Below are positions 35,034 through 44,501 of a DNA stretch of 64,000 nt, one piece after another (the stretch's first letter is position 1; each line of letters starts with the position of its first letter). Source of the stretch: Saccharum officinarum. Lineage: Eukaryota; Streptophyta; Magnoliopsida; Poales; Poaceae. The translations under genes were made by a program, and so were the position numbers. Under the pieces are notes generated by a model. That model made no database searches, was not told the DNA's origin, and was given only the letters and a program-made list of their open reading frames with translations. The stretch covers positions 9,636,346 through 9,700,345 of the forward strand of contig CM036215.1 in the NCBI GenBank assembly GCA_020631735.1, given 5' to 3'.

Positions 35034-35912
35034 GAGCATCTCCAAGAGTTCCTCAAATCAACTTGCCATCCCTCTTTTTTTTGGCAAAACAAGAAAATCC
35101 ACCCTCCAACAGCTTGGAAAACGAGGTTGGCATCTTTGGCAACTTGCCATCGGGCGGCCTCGCACGCGCATATATGCGCGTGCAGTGTGCACTTGCCATC
35201 GCGCGAAAACTGGCACCGCCGCTCCTCTCCCGCGCGCGCGAAGGCTTCCCGCGTTTCCTTCCCTTGCGTGCGCCAATAAAAGGATCGGTCCTCTCCTTCT
35301 CGTCCGTGTGAAAGGCATCGCAACGCCGCCGTTCTTCTCTTCGACACAAACCTAGCGTCCAACGAAGAAAGTCGCCCGCCGCCGTCTTCTCTACGACGCG
35401 AAGCTAGGCGTCCACCGGTTCAGGTATGGTGTTCCATCCTCTTCCCCATCGTCGATCCTCAGAGCTCCGATCGTCTTGGCCAGGTAGCTAGGGTAGTCCG
35501 CGATCTGCTAGGGCAAGGCCGCCGCTGTCCATCTCCATGCCAAGCTAGGGTAGTCGCTAGGGTTGGTGTTCATAGATCCTTGTGAATTGTATTTTTTGTA
35601 AATTATTTTGTAGATTGATTAAGATGGAAGGAGAAGATGGAAATTTCTTGTCGGATATTCTTCTCAATGGAGAAGATGCTCATGTTGCTGGTTTGGACGA
35701 CATGACCATTCCAATCACTCAAAACAGCGCGAGGAAAGAGATCGTGCACGTTTCAGTTGGACCGGCATGAGTTTGTGGGCCTAATTTTTAATTTTACCAA
35801 GTCCAAATGACAAACTGCTGGAGAAAGTCTATTTTTTAACTTGGCATATGTTTTAGGGAGTTACTAAATCATAAGATTTGTCAAGTGAATTTTGGCAAAC
35901 TCTTGGAAATGA
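35034..35912 (+). mobile_element. Harbinger-like element remnant
   Basis: GAGCATCTCCAAGAGTT at 35034 is mirrored by CATTTCCAAGAGTTTGCCA read inward from about 35912. The interior looks like a promoter and GC-rich leader followed by a short frame opening MEGEDGNFLSDILLNGEDA at 35624 and stopping at 35770. That N-terminus resembles, from memory, MYB-like accessory proteins of PIF/Harbinger elements. No transposase was seen and no target duplication was resolved. Confidence 0.45.
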
Positions 35913-36441
35913 GGGAACTCGTACACGGTTCTTTATTCAAAAGATAAACGGTCTCGTATATACTATACTCCTAATACATGGTTGCAGGCACTTGGGTGGT
36001 GTTCGGCCGGCAGGAGTACTCGTCACCCCTCACTTGCACCGGCCACCGGCCAGGTTGGGTGGCGATTCCATGGCATCGGGAATGTTCCCCAGCACCCCTC
36101 GAATATCCCGTGCCTCATCTCCCGCTACTGAGCGTGTGTGACGGAACATAATCTTTTTTTTTCTTTTTGGATTGGACTCTGTGTGTATATGCAACGGATC
36201 TTTCCTGGATGGTCCGTCCCTTTCGTACAGTACGTCGCGGCCCGCTGGTGGTGGCGGGATATTCCAGCGGCTTTTCGCCGCGCGCTAGGGCTGTCCGTCC
36301 GATGGTCCGCTCCGGGTCCCTCTTTGCTGGCCTTTTCAGCTAGGAGTAGCTACTATATAGTTTCATTTTTTTTAACCTCAGCTACCATTGTGTCCTGCCA
36401 TTGAAGAAAATGTGACAGCTAGCCAAATACCGAGTCATGGT
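35913..36441. other. No gene seen
   Basis: Mixed composition without repeat structure or recognisable frames. Confidence 0.45.
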
Positions 36442-36567
36442 AGCCACAATACATAACACGTACATATACCAAAGAAAACATGGAACTTAAAATGAAGAGA
36501 TTCAGCCACAATACATAACACGTACATATACCAAAGAAAACATGGAACTAATAAAATGAAGAGATTC
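36442..36567. repeat. Tandem duplication, 62-64 bp unit, two copies
   Basis: The unit beginning AGCCACAATACATAACACG is present at 36442-36503 and 36504-36567. Copies are identical except for a 2-bp difference (aacttaaaa against aactaataaaa). Confidence 0.95.
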
Positions 36568-36932
36568 AAAATCTTCACATTACTTGAGTACGTATTCATC
36601 TTTTTACGACTTGTCCCGTATATCGACATAAGTCAAACTTAGGAGTGGAACAGAATCAACTCCATCTGCTACTTGAAACCCTGACCACCGAGCCAAGATC
36701 ACCGGTATAACGTATCCTCACTTCAGAAATACGAAACCACAACGGTGTGGGCGCCCTCCTCTTATTTCCCAGCGTCCATTTCGCATTAAGATTTATGCCA
36801 GAGTGCTCTAAAATCCATGCCCCAATGTTTTAAAATCAGTTCTAAGTGTTTTTTTACCTACACGAATCACGAAACAAACTGAATAGCGGGATAAGGGGTG
36901 TGTGCCCACCCCACTGTGGAAATTGCAAGTTG
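36568..36932. other. No gene seen
   Basis: Unassigned AT-rich spacer between two tandem duplications. Confidence 0.45.
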
Positions 36933-37008
36933 TCCTCACTTTCCACCTACATAGGCAGTGGGAATATGTCATCCTCACTTTCCACCTACGTAGGCAGTGG
37001 GAATATGC
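36933..37008. repeat. Tandem duplication, 39-bp unit, two copies
   Basis: TCCTCACTTTCCACCTAC starts both units (36933 and 36972); they differ by one substitution before the end of 'gggaatatg'. Confidence 0.93.
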
Positions 37009-38231
37009 CACGAATAGTTGCTGAAGGATCTGAACTGGACAACAATCACACACAAATAGCACATATAACCAAAAAAAAAAGTCCTCCAAAGCACGTTGCC
37101 ACCTCCGATCCTTCACATGGAGACCTAGTGGTGGTAGGATAGGATAGAATCGTCGCCTCCAAGAAGGATAACACACCTAAAAGACATCATCGCCGTTGAG
37201 CTACATCAGCATAACTTTCACCGGTGTCAATGGTGTATATTGACACGCCATAACAAAGCGCTAGCTTCTTATATCACTGCTAAACAAGGGGCCAAAGCAC
37301 AAAGCACCCAAAGCTCGAAAATAAGGACGATATATAATGTGGTATATATTCGCCGAACACAACCAGGGGTACATACATACGCAATGTCACTGCGTGCGCA
37401 TAGACTGCCAATCCACTTGTGTACACCATGAGCTCGCCTGTGAACCACGCATCACAGTTCAAAGATCAAAAACGGCAGCCACTCCACTGTTTACCAGTCT
37501 GATTGGTCTGACGAAGCCTGAACTGTGGGCCGATGGAGTTGCGTGCGCCCAGGCCTCGTGGCACCGAAGAGCCAAGATTAGCGCTAACCGATTCCACTCC
37601 AGTACTCCACGTGTGAGGGGTCACTTTTGTCCAGATCTCACCACAGGATTTGGATTTGGATGGATGGTTAAAATATCGATATCAATATCGGATGGTACCG
37701 CAGGGTATCCCCATCTTGATTCTTCGGTTTCCTGCAGCGCCTGCAGGTAGCGCAGTGGGGGAATGCATTCGCTGATTCCTTCCCATGAGTTGGCTTTTTA
37801 CGTTTAGATCAAAATACCCATCATAAATGTTAATATTTTCTTATATATATTTGATCGACGTTAAAAATATTTGACTTCTTGGAAAGTCAGAATGACACTT
37901 ATTTGAGACAGAGGAGTATGTTCGTTCTTATTTCTTCCTTTCTATTGTTGTTTGCACGACAACTCGAGCTATGGTTTGCATTTAATTTAGCATTAATAAC
38001 TTGTATTAACATGAGCATGGTTTCTAAATTTCTTCCTCTTATTCATTGCGTGCGAAAACTTAATATAGTAACCCTGTTCACTTATGCTGAAATATAATGG
38101 AAGGAAATGGAAGAATATAATGCACATAGCACATTAAAAGTGATGGTTATTGGCCATAGCAAAATAGTCATGGCTGATAACCTTCTAAAGTCGTGTCCGC
38201 CACCTAGGAGGCGTCACTAATGATTTTTCAC
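37009..38231. other. No gene seen
   Basis: Several short open frames overlap here, but none has a protein-like pattern. 'aatatcgatatcaatatcgg' near 37671 is a local near-palindrome. Confidence 0.45.
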
Positions 38232-38234
38232 TAA

Positions 38235-38662
38235 GGCCCAGTTTAGATCTAGAAAATTTTGCAAAAGAACAGTAGATTCCCCGTCACATCGAATCTTTAG
38301 ACGCATGCATGAAGCATTAAAGGGCAGACCCAGTGCTAGAGGCTCCCACACGAGTGGGGTCTGGGGAAGGGAATAACCGAAGCAAAGTCTTACCCCCGCA
38401 GAAATTCTGCACAGAGACGGCTTTGAACCCAGGACCTGGTGACTCGGTGAGCTAGCACTCACCAACTGCACCAGGCCTGCCCTTCTGCATGCATGAAGCA
38501 TTAAATATAGATAAAAAAATAAAACTAATTACACAGTTTAGACGAAATGGACGAGACGAATCTTTTAAGTCTAATTAGACCATGATTAAACATTAATTAT
38601 CAAATAACAACGAAAATACTACAGTTGTATTTTACCAAAAAATTTGGTAACTAAACAAGACG
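38235..38662. mobile_element. 244-bp-family MITE carrying a nested SINE
   Basis: Termini GGCCCAGTTTAGAT and, inverted, CGTCTTGTTTAGTT are flanked by TAA at 38232-38234 and 38663-38665. Subtracting the SINE and one copy of its target duplication (184 bp) leaves 244 bp, the same length as the intact copy at 38782. Confidence 0.85.
38322..38486 (-). mobile_element. Au-like tRNA-derived SINE, 165 bp
   Basis: Read on the minus strand it has a tRNA-like head with an A-box-like TGGTGCAGTTGGTGAG and a B box GGGTTCAAAGCC, spaced as in RNA polymerase III promoters. A body ending GGGTCTGCCC follows. The resemblance to the Au SINE family of grasses is from memory. A perfect 19-bp target duplication (GCATGCATGAAGCATTAAA) lies at 38303-38321 and 38487-38505. 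Confidence 0.87.
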
Positions 38663-38781
38663 TAAAAGTGATAGCTGTTGGCCATCACATCTCATCCTCT
38701 CGATCTAAAGGGCCCAGGCGGTGAAGAGGATAGCCTATCGCATCACCGTCAGGGAAGACCTATATAACCTGTTGTTACTTA

Positions 38782-39025
38782 GGGGTTGTTTAGTTGGTGA
38801 AAAAGTTTGGGTTCGGCTACTGTAACACTTTTCGTTTTATTTGGCAAATTATGTCCAATCATGGACTAATTAGGCTCAAAAGATTTGTCTCGTGATTTAC
38901 AACCAAACTGTGTAATTAGTTTTTTCTTTCGCATATATTTAATACTCCATGCATATGCCGTAAGATTCGATGTGACAGGTACTGTAGCACTTTTTGGGTT
39001 TGCTTTTTGCAAACTAAACAGGCTC
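38782..39025. mobile_element. MITE of the 244-bp TGTTTAGTT family, copy 2
   Basis: Termini GGGGTTGTTTAGTT and, inverted, GAGCCTGTTTAGTT are flanked by TTA at 38779-38781 and 39026-39028. The interior phrase 'gactaattaggctcaaaaga' is shared with copy 1 at 20.5 kb. Confidence 0.85.
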
Positions 39026-39102
39026 TTATTACCAGTAGGATTTATACTTTTCACCATACCAAGTATTCCTCAAAATCGACTCCTCCCTCTGTCCCAGCAT
39101 AA

Positions 39103-39338
39103 GGGTTTAGTTCCACCAAAAAAAGCACTATGTAAAAAAAAATTTCTCGTCACATCAAATTTACGATACATGCATGGAGTACTAAATGTAGATGAAATTA
39201 AAAACTAATTGTACAGCTTGGTTGTACTTTGCGAGACGAACATTTTGAAACTAATTAGTTAACGATTGGACACTATTTGCTAAATAAAACTAAAATATGC
39301 TACAATATATTTTTTCCTTTTTTCTGGGAACTAAACAC
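39103..39338. mobile_element. MITE of the same family, inverted copy
   Basis: It contains 'aactaattgtacagcttggttgtactttgcgagacgaa', the complement of the copy at 20.5 kb, and ends 'ggaactaaacacaag'. Ends are slightly eroded and the target duplication is unclear. It lies only 77 bp from copy 2 in opposite orientation, so the pair forms an inverted repeat. Confidence 0.75.
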
Positions 39339-39768
39339 AAGTGATTAGAGGATGTAGTAAGAACGACATTTTAGATGTCAGTCCTACACCTGAGCAGCAC
39401 CAGACTACAGCTTTGTAGTCCGCAGCCACTCATAGTAGTCTACAGTGAGCACATTCAATGACTACAGACAAGGAGGGCAGGAGATCAGACATTACTGGTA
39501 TAGGGTGTGTTGGTATTTTTGCTTGAAACTTGGTAGCCGTGTCGCAATGCTAGAACGACTACAGTTCTTTGACGGAGGGAGTATCTACCCGGAAAAAGGT
39601 GAACAAAAGAGCAACGAAAACTTCATCCCCTGGGCCTGGTGTCCATCGTCTAAACATGTGGCCGTTTGCCTGTTTACACGAACAAGCAAGTCCTGCTGTA
39701 CAGATCGTGATGATCGATGTCGATGACATCTTCTGGTACCAGTTACAGTTAGCGATTGCAAATTTCTT

Positions 39769-39943
39769 ATTGCGTTTTTCACAGCACCATAACATACAAT
39801 CCAGACTTTTTGTTCGAACAAGTTCTAGTTTTTGGCATGGACATTCACGCTAATTTTTCATTGCGTTTTTCACAGCACAATAACATACAATCCAGACTTT
39901 TTGTCCGAACGAACAGGTTCTAGTTTTTGGCATGGATATTCAC
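39769..39943. repeat. Near-tandem duplication, about 80 bp, two copies
   Basis: Units beginning ATTGCGTTTTTCACAGCAC lie at 39769-39848 and 39860-39943. The second has a 4-bp insertion (cgaacgaac) and two substitutions. Confidence 0.9.
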
Positions 39944-41459
39944 TACTGTTAGTTCTTCGATGCAGAGAATCCAGCGAGGCAAAAGTTTGGCCTCCAGCAA
40001 TCAAGTCATCAACCCATTTGTGGCCATCGGCCGTACGGAAATACTGAGACTGAGTCCAGCAAGTTAAGTGCAGTTTATACGGAAATACCGAGCAATTGCA
40101 GTTCCAGGTATACGGAATCCAGCAAGGCAAAAGTTTGGCCTCTGCGTCGACGGCTCACATCCACTGTGGGCCGCCTATCCAGCCACCACATCGATGGATC
40201 AGGCCACCACGTCACTGGATTCGGCCACTAGGTTTCCGGATTTGTCACCGGAGACAGCAAGAACGGGAGTGGGGGAGGGGGCGCACTCCTCCCCACGAGC
40301 TCTGCCGTCGCTGTCCTCGCGGTCGCGTGGGCTATCGGCGACCCGCTCAAGCGGCGGTGAGGCGAGAGAGGGAGGGGCAAGGAGTTGGTGGCGGCATGAC
40401 GGGTTCATCGTCCGTGTCGCCCCGGACGAGAGCGATGCGGTGGCGGGGGTGTCTACAACAGCAAAAATTGGATCTAGAATCTACATTTACAATAAAATAC
40501 AAAACATGAGTTTTTTTTAATAAAAGATAAGATAAACGCTGGAGTTTAATTATAAAAACTACCATAACTAATAAAATAATTTTTTAAAACAAAAAATAGA
40601 TCCATGAATTAACCACATATGGGTTACAACAAAAGCTTGATCTAACTCAAGCTAAGCTCTCTACTCAACATATATTGAAGATACACCAAGGTGCAATACA
40701 ATGAGGAAACTACAAAAATATGATGGACAATCAAGCCTATTACAACTCGATAGAGATTACAAAGAGAAAGGGGGCAAAAACATATAGTCTTGACTTGTTG
40801 TTAGTCCTAAATTTATCCACAAATTTATAATACGTATGTTTTCTAAGATTTTGGTCATTAAAAGACATTTGGAGTTTTAAGGCTGTAAATATTTTTAATC
40901 ACCATGATTTGGGTGTCCGCAGTGGGGGAGGGGACACCGGGGATGGAGGTCGTGTCGTGCGGGACGATGTCCACGCCAGAGAGGGGACGCCGGGGGACGA
41001 TGTCCATGCCGGACTGCCGGGAGGGTGTGCTCGCGTCAAGAGGAGAGTTGTCCAAGCTGGCATCGAGGGAAAAGGTGTCCGTGCTGGGGGAGGAGGGAGC
41101 CGAGCCACCGGGAGGCCAGCGCTGTGGACAGTGTTCATGCCAGGGAAAGGGGCCAAGGTTTATGGTCCATGTGCAGACTAGGGTCCATTATTGACAAAAA
41201 AAAACGAGCCCATAGAGTTGGCCCAATTTCCACATGATGTTTTGGCACTGGGCAGTTCGGGCCGATGGCACCCTTCTTCCTTTCTTTGCCTCTGTCTGTC
41301 CCTCAGCAGTCGGCTGTCAGCTCAAATGAGTTTTTCTTAAATGTCGACCACAGCACAAAAAAATAAGAATGGAAAAGCTCTAACCGGTACCGTGCCCACC
41401 CGCCCTCTGTACCACCGCCGTCCGTGCCGCGCCCACCTGGCCCTCAGTGCACATGATCC
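39944..41459. other. GC-rich and unassigned sequence
   Basis: 'aatccagc.aggcaaaagtttggcctc' occurs at about 39968 and again at 40119, another local duplication. From 40140 to 40440 and 40905 to 41180 the DNA is GC-rich with open frames but no known protein. The second block has repeated 'gggacgatgtccacgcc' words. Confidence 0.4.
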
Positions 41460-41825
41460 AATGATAAAATACGCATGTTGCAAAACTATGTTTCAAGCAT
41501 TTCAGGTGTTTCAGACGCACGTTCCAAATGTTTCATCTGGATGTTTTCAAAAGTAGATCTTGGTATTGCACATATTGTAATGGCTACACACATGTTTTAA
41601 GCGTATGTTTCAAGTGCTCCATCTGTTGGTCTCGCAAAAAAAGTGTTTCATCTGTTTCAGACGTATGTTGCAAATGTTTTATCTAGATGTTTTAAAAGTA
41701 GATCTAGTGTTGCACATGTTGTTATGGCTATACACGCATGTTTCAAGTGTTTCATCTGTTTTAGACGTAAGTTGTTTCATTTGCATTTGAATAGTAGATC
41801 TCAAGGAAGCACATGTTGATACTAG
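41460..41825. repeat. Degenerate repeat, inverted relative to 17.9-18.3 kb
   Basis: Built of 'tgtttcatctg', 'cagacgtatgttgcaaatg', 'gatgttttaaaagtagatct' and related words, which are the complement of those at 17930-18320. It is flanked by GC-rich DNA as there. It probably belongs to a Mutator-like family. Confidence 0.6.
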
Positions 41826-43020
41826 TGCGCCGCCTTGGGTCACCGCGCGCGCCTGCTGGTGGGGTGCTGTAGCTGCGTGCATGCAGGCGCATGGAACAGA
41901 ACGGGCTCGGATGGTCCCTGTGCATGCTTGGGCCCGTGCGGCCTCCGGAGCGGGATGGATGTGGGGCGAGGGAGCTACGTGCATTAGGCGTGGGCGCGAG
42001 AGCACTGTCCAACACTAGCGCCCCAGATCGGAGGTTCGAACGCTAGCAAGTCGTAAAGAGAAAACATATGGCTGCCATACCAAAGCCCTATGCCCCCCTT
42101 CATCTTCGTGGTTGGATTTTTGTTATTAACCCCTCTGTCTAAAAAAACGATACAATTGTAGCACATTACTTAGCCAAACTATCCTAATTTTTTTTTTGCA
42201 TAAAACAATATTAATTTATGAAAATCAAACTAAATAAGTGTTATTAGATTTCATTGTTGCCATCTTCTTAATTGTTAGCTTTTCACTAGAATGTTGATGT
42301 TAAGCGTGTATACCTCCTAGATATATACCGAGGTAAAAATTTACTATATCTATAAAGAAGTTGACGTGGAAAATAGGAAACTTTGCATTTGTTGGTGGCC
42401 ATCAAAGGCCTGGCATGAACGTACAAGCACCAAGCTGTGCCGCTGAAGCTGAACGGATTGAGAGATGGCGTCGGATGCCAAAAGATTTTCGCGATGAGAT
42501 CTCTTGGTACCACCTACTAGGCTGCTAGCTACCTAAATCTCTCGTTGTGTCTGCTACGTACGACAAGATGACATATAAGAATTTGACCCGAAAATGGAAG
42601 TTAATTAGTTTGGCATATGGATAATTCACTGCTGTCGTGCAGCAAATGCAGATCAGAATGGGAAAGTTTTGGCGTCCAATTCACAGCGAGCCAAACAACC
42701 AAATCTTGTGGCCATGCATCCGCCGTGCTGATGAATGAGTTGACTACAGGGAGGGAGTCCTGCAAGTTTCGTGCAGTAAGGAAGGAACCTTTGTCAATTG
42801 ATGAACAGAATTGATAAATGTCCAGAATAATCCTCCAGCCAATATGTCGCTGACGTTCTAGCCAGATTGATTGATTGATATATATAGTTATTATTACTAT
42901 AAAAATACTGCATTACGTAGCTAGCTAATAGATGGATGTCTGCCAGAAAGACCAGTAGTAAAAAAAAACCCTTAACAATAGCGATAACAAAAAGTCAAAA
43001 GATCATTCACTTAAGCTCCA
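41826..43020. other. No gene seen
   Basis: Nothing beyond AT-rich sequence and short frames. 42010-42150 ends 'aaccctctgtctaaaaaaacga', which could be an A-tailed retroposon end, but I could not define a duplication. Confidence 0.4.
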
Positions 43021-44035
43021 TGGATGCTCTTGAAGGGAGGCAATTGCATGGTTATGCCAAAGTGGACTAGGTTTCGACGTGGACACTGGACACGTGTGCC
43101 TCGTACCTGGTCAAACAATTGTTGCTGCCGATCTCCCGCCAGCGGTGACACGTGACAGACGTCACTGAGCTTCTTCTAGTCGGCAGGAAAAATGATCTCT
43201 GTTCACAAAAAAAACTAAGACCCTAGTTGGATCATAAAGCTAATAATTACTCACTAAGCTTCTTCTAGTCGGTAAAAATAGACGTTACTAAGTATTTCAC
43301 CAGTTGAACCAAACTAGCTAATACTAACAACTAATATTAGATAGGAGCTATTAGCAAGCTAACTATTAGGGCCTACACAACATAGGACATTTATAGACTG
43401 TTATCCGTTGTTATTTAGTTATTTCTCCACTGTGGACTCGACCACGGGTAGCTTTGGACGCTTGCGGACGGAGTCGCCGCTTCGCTGAGCAGCGGCGCTA
43501 GGGCCGAATCTCGTGCAATCTCCATGTCCGCGGGGGATGGCACGGCCTCAACCAACGGTAGTTAAGCACCTTTAAATGATTTTCCCACTGGAGCTTGAGC
43601 TCCGGATAGACGCTTGCTGACAAAACTTTTTCGGTCTCCTTTGAAGCGCCTTTACAAGAGCTTGTGCATTGTACATGGCCTTAGCAACTAATGGACCGAA
43701 ACAAGATCTAAGTAAAACAATAACCTCCATTCTCAAAAACTAAGTAAAAATAGAGTTGCCGTGAGATTTTTGTCAACAAATATGTGCCTCCATCCCATGG
43801 TCCCAAATTACTAGTACAAAAGAATCTAACAATATTTTTTAAAAAAAATACATGAGACCAAGCCATAGATAAACAGCCATTCAAGGACATTTCTTCAAAG
43901 GAGGCAAATAGTTATGCCAATATGGACTAGGTTTCGTCAAAGGTGGACACGTACCTGGTAGTATATACTACCTGGTCAAGCTGGTCCATCTCTACACGTG
44001 ACTGACATCACTGGCGTTGTTCTAGTCGGCGTAAA
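43021..44035 (+). repeat. Two diverged copies of a segment upstream of the phosphatase gene
   Basis: Copy 1 (about 43021-43185) and copy 2 (about 43883-44035) share, in the same order, 'gaggcaa..g..tggttatgccaa', 'tggactaggtttcg', 'cctggtcaa', 'cacgtgac' and 'ttctagtcgg'. The interval holds a possible MITE near 43215-43375. The arrangement suggests an old tandem duplication of promoter-distal DNA. Confidence 0.6.
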
Positions 44036-44226
44036 CAAAACCGCCACCCACCGAGAAGAAACACGGCCTCCCACTCCCTCACCCCCACCCAATTTGGCAG
44101 TTCCCTCTTGCTGCACTCAAGCAGTCAACAAAAGCCTCTATGCCTCCTCTCCCTGTTTCTTGTTCAGACGCCCAAAACATTAATTAGCAAAACAAACAAG
44201 TCACCTAGTATGGTTGACAAAAAACG

Positions 44227-44234
44227 GCATATCC
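44227..44234 (+). promoter_or_regulatory. P1BS-like site of the phosphatase gene
   Basis: GCATATCC matches GNATATNC, the PHR1-binding consensus found before phosphate-starvation genes. It lies about 140 bp before a TATA box and 268 bp before the start codon. Such short matches also arise by chance. Confidence 0.45.
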
Positions 44235-44368
44235 GAACGACAGATTCGTGCCTGACACGCCGGACGAAATAGCTGTCCGTTCACTCATCCTACCTCATTG
44301 ATTAGTGATCGTATTATATATCCATCGAGCTGGATGCTGGATGGTCGCCTACTCACCTCGTGCTGTTC

Positions 44369-44376
44369 TTATAAAT
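44369..44376 (+). promoter_or_regulatory. TATA box of the phosphatase gene
   Basis: TTATAAAT stands about 126 bp before the start codon, giving a plausible leader of about 95 bp. Confidence 0.55.
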
Positions 44377-44501
44377 TCCTGCCCGTGACCACCCATTCCC
44401 CTCCAGTTTCCATTCCCGCTTGGCGCTTGCATGCTACAAACAAAGCTGTGTCTAGATTCAGGCAACGACGAGACGAGCAGGTTGTGGCAGCGGCCACCGC
44501 C

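Noticed and set aside
38322..38486. Possible tRNA gene on the minus strand
   Set aside because: A and B boxes are present, but no cloverleaf closes, and the body plus 19-bp duplications identify a SINE.
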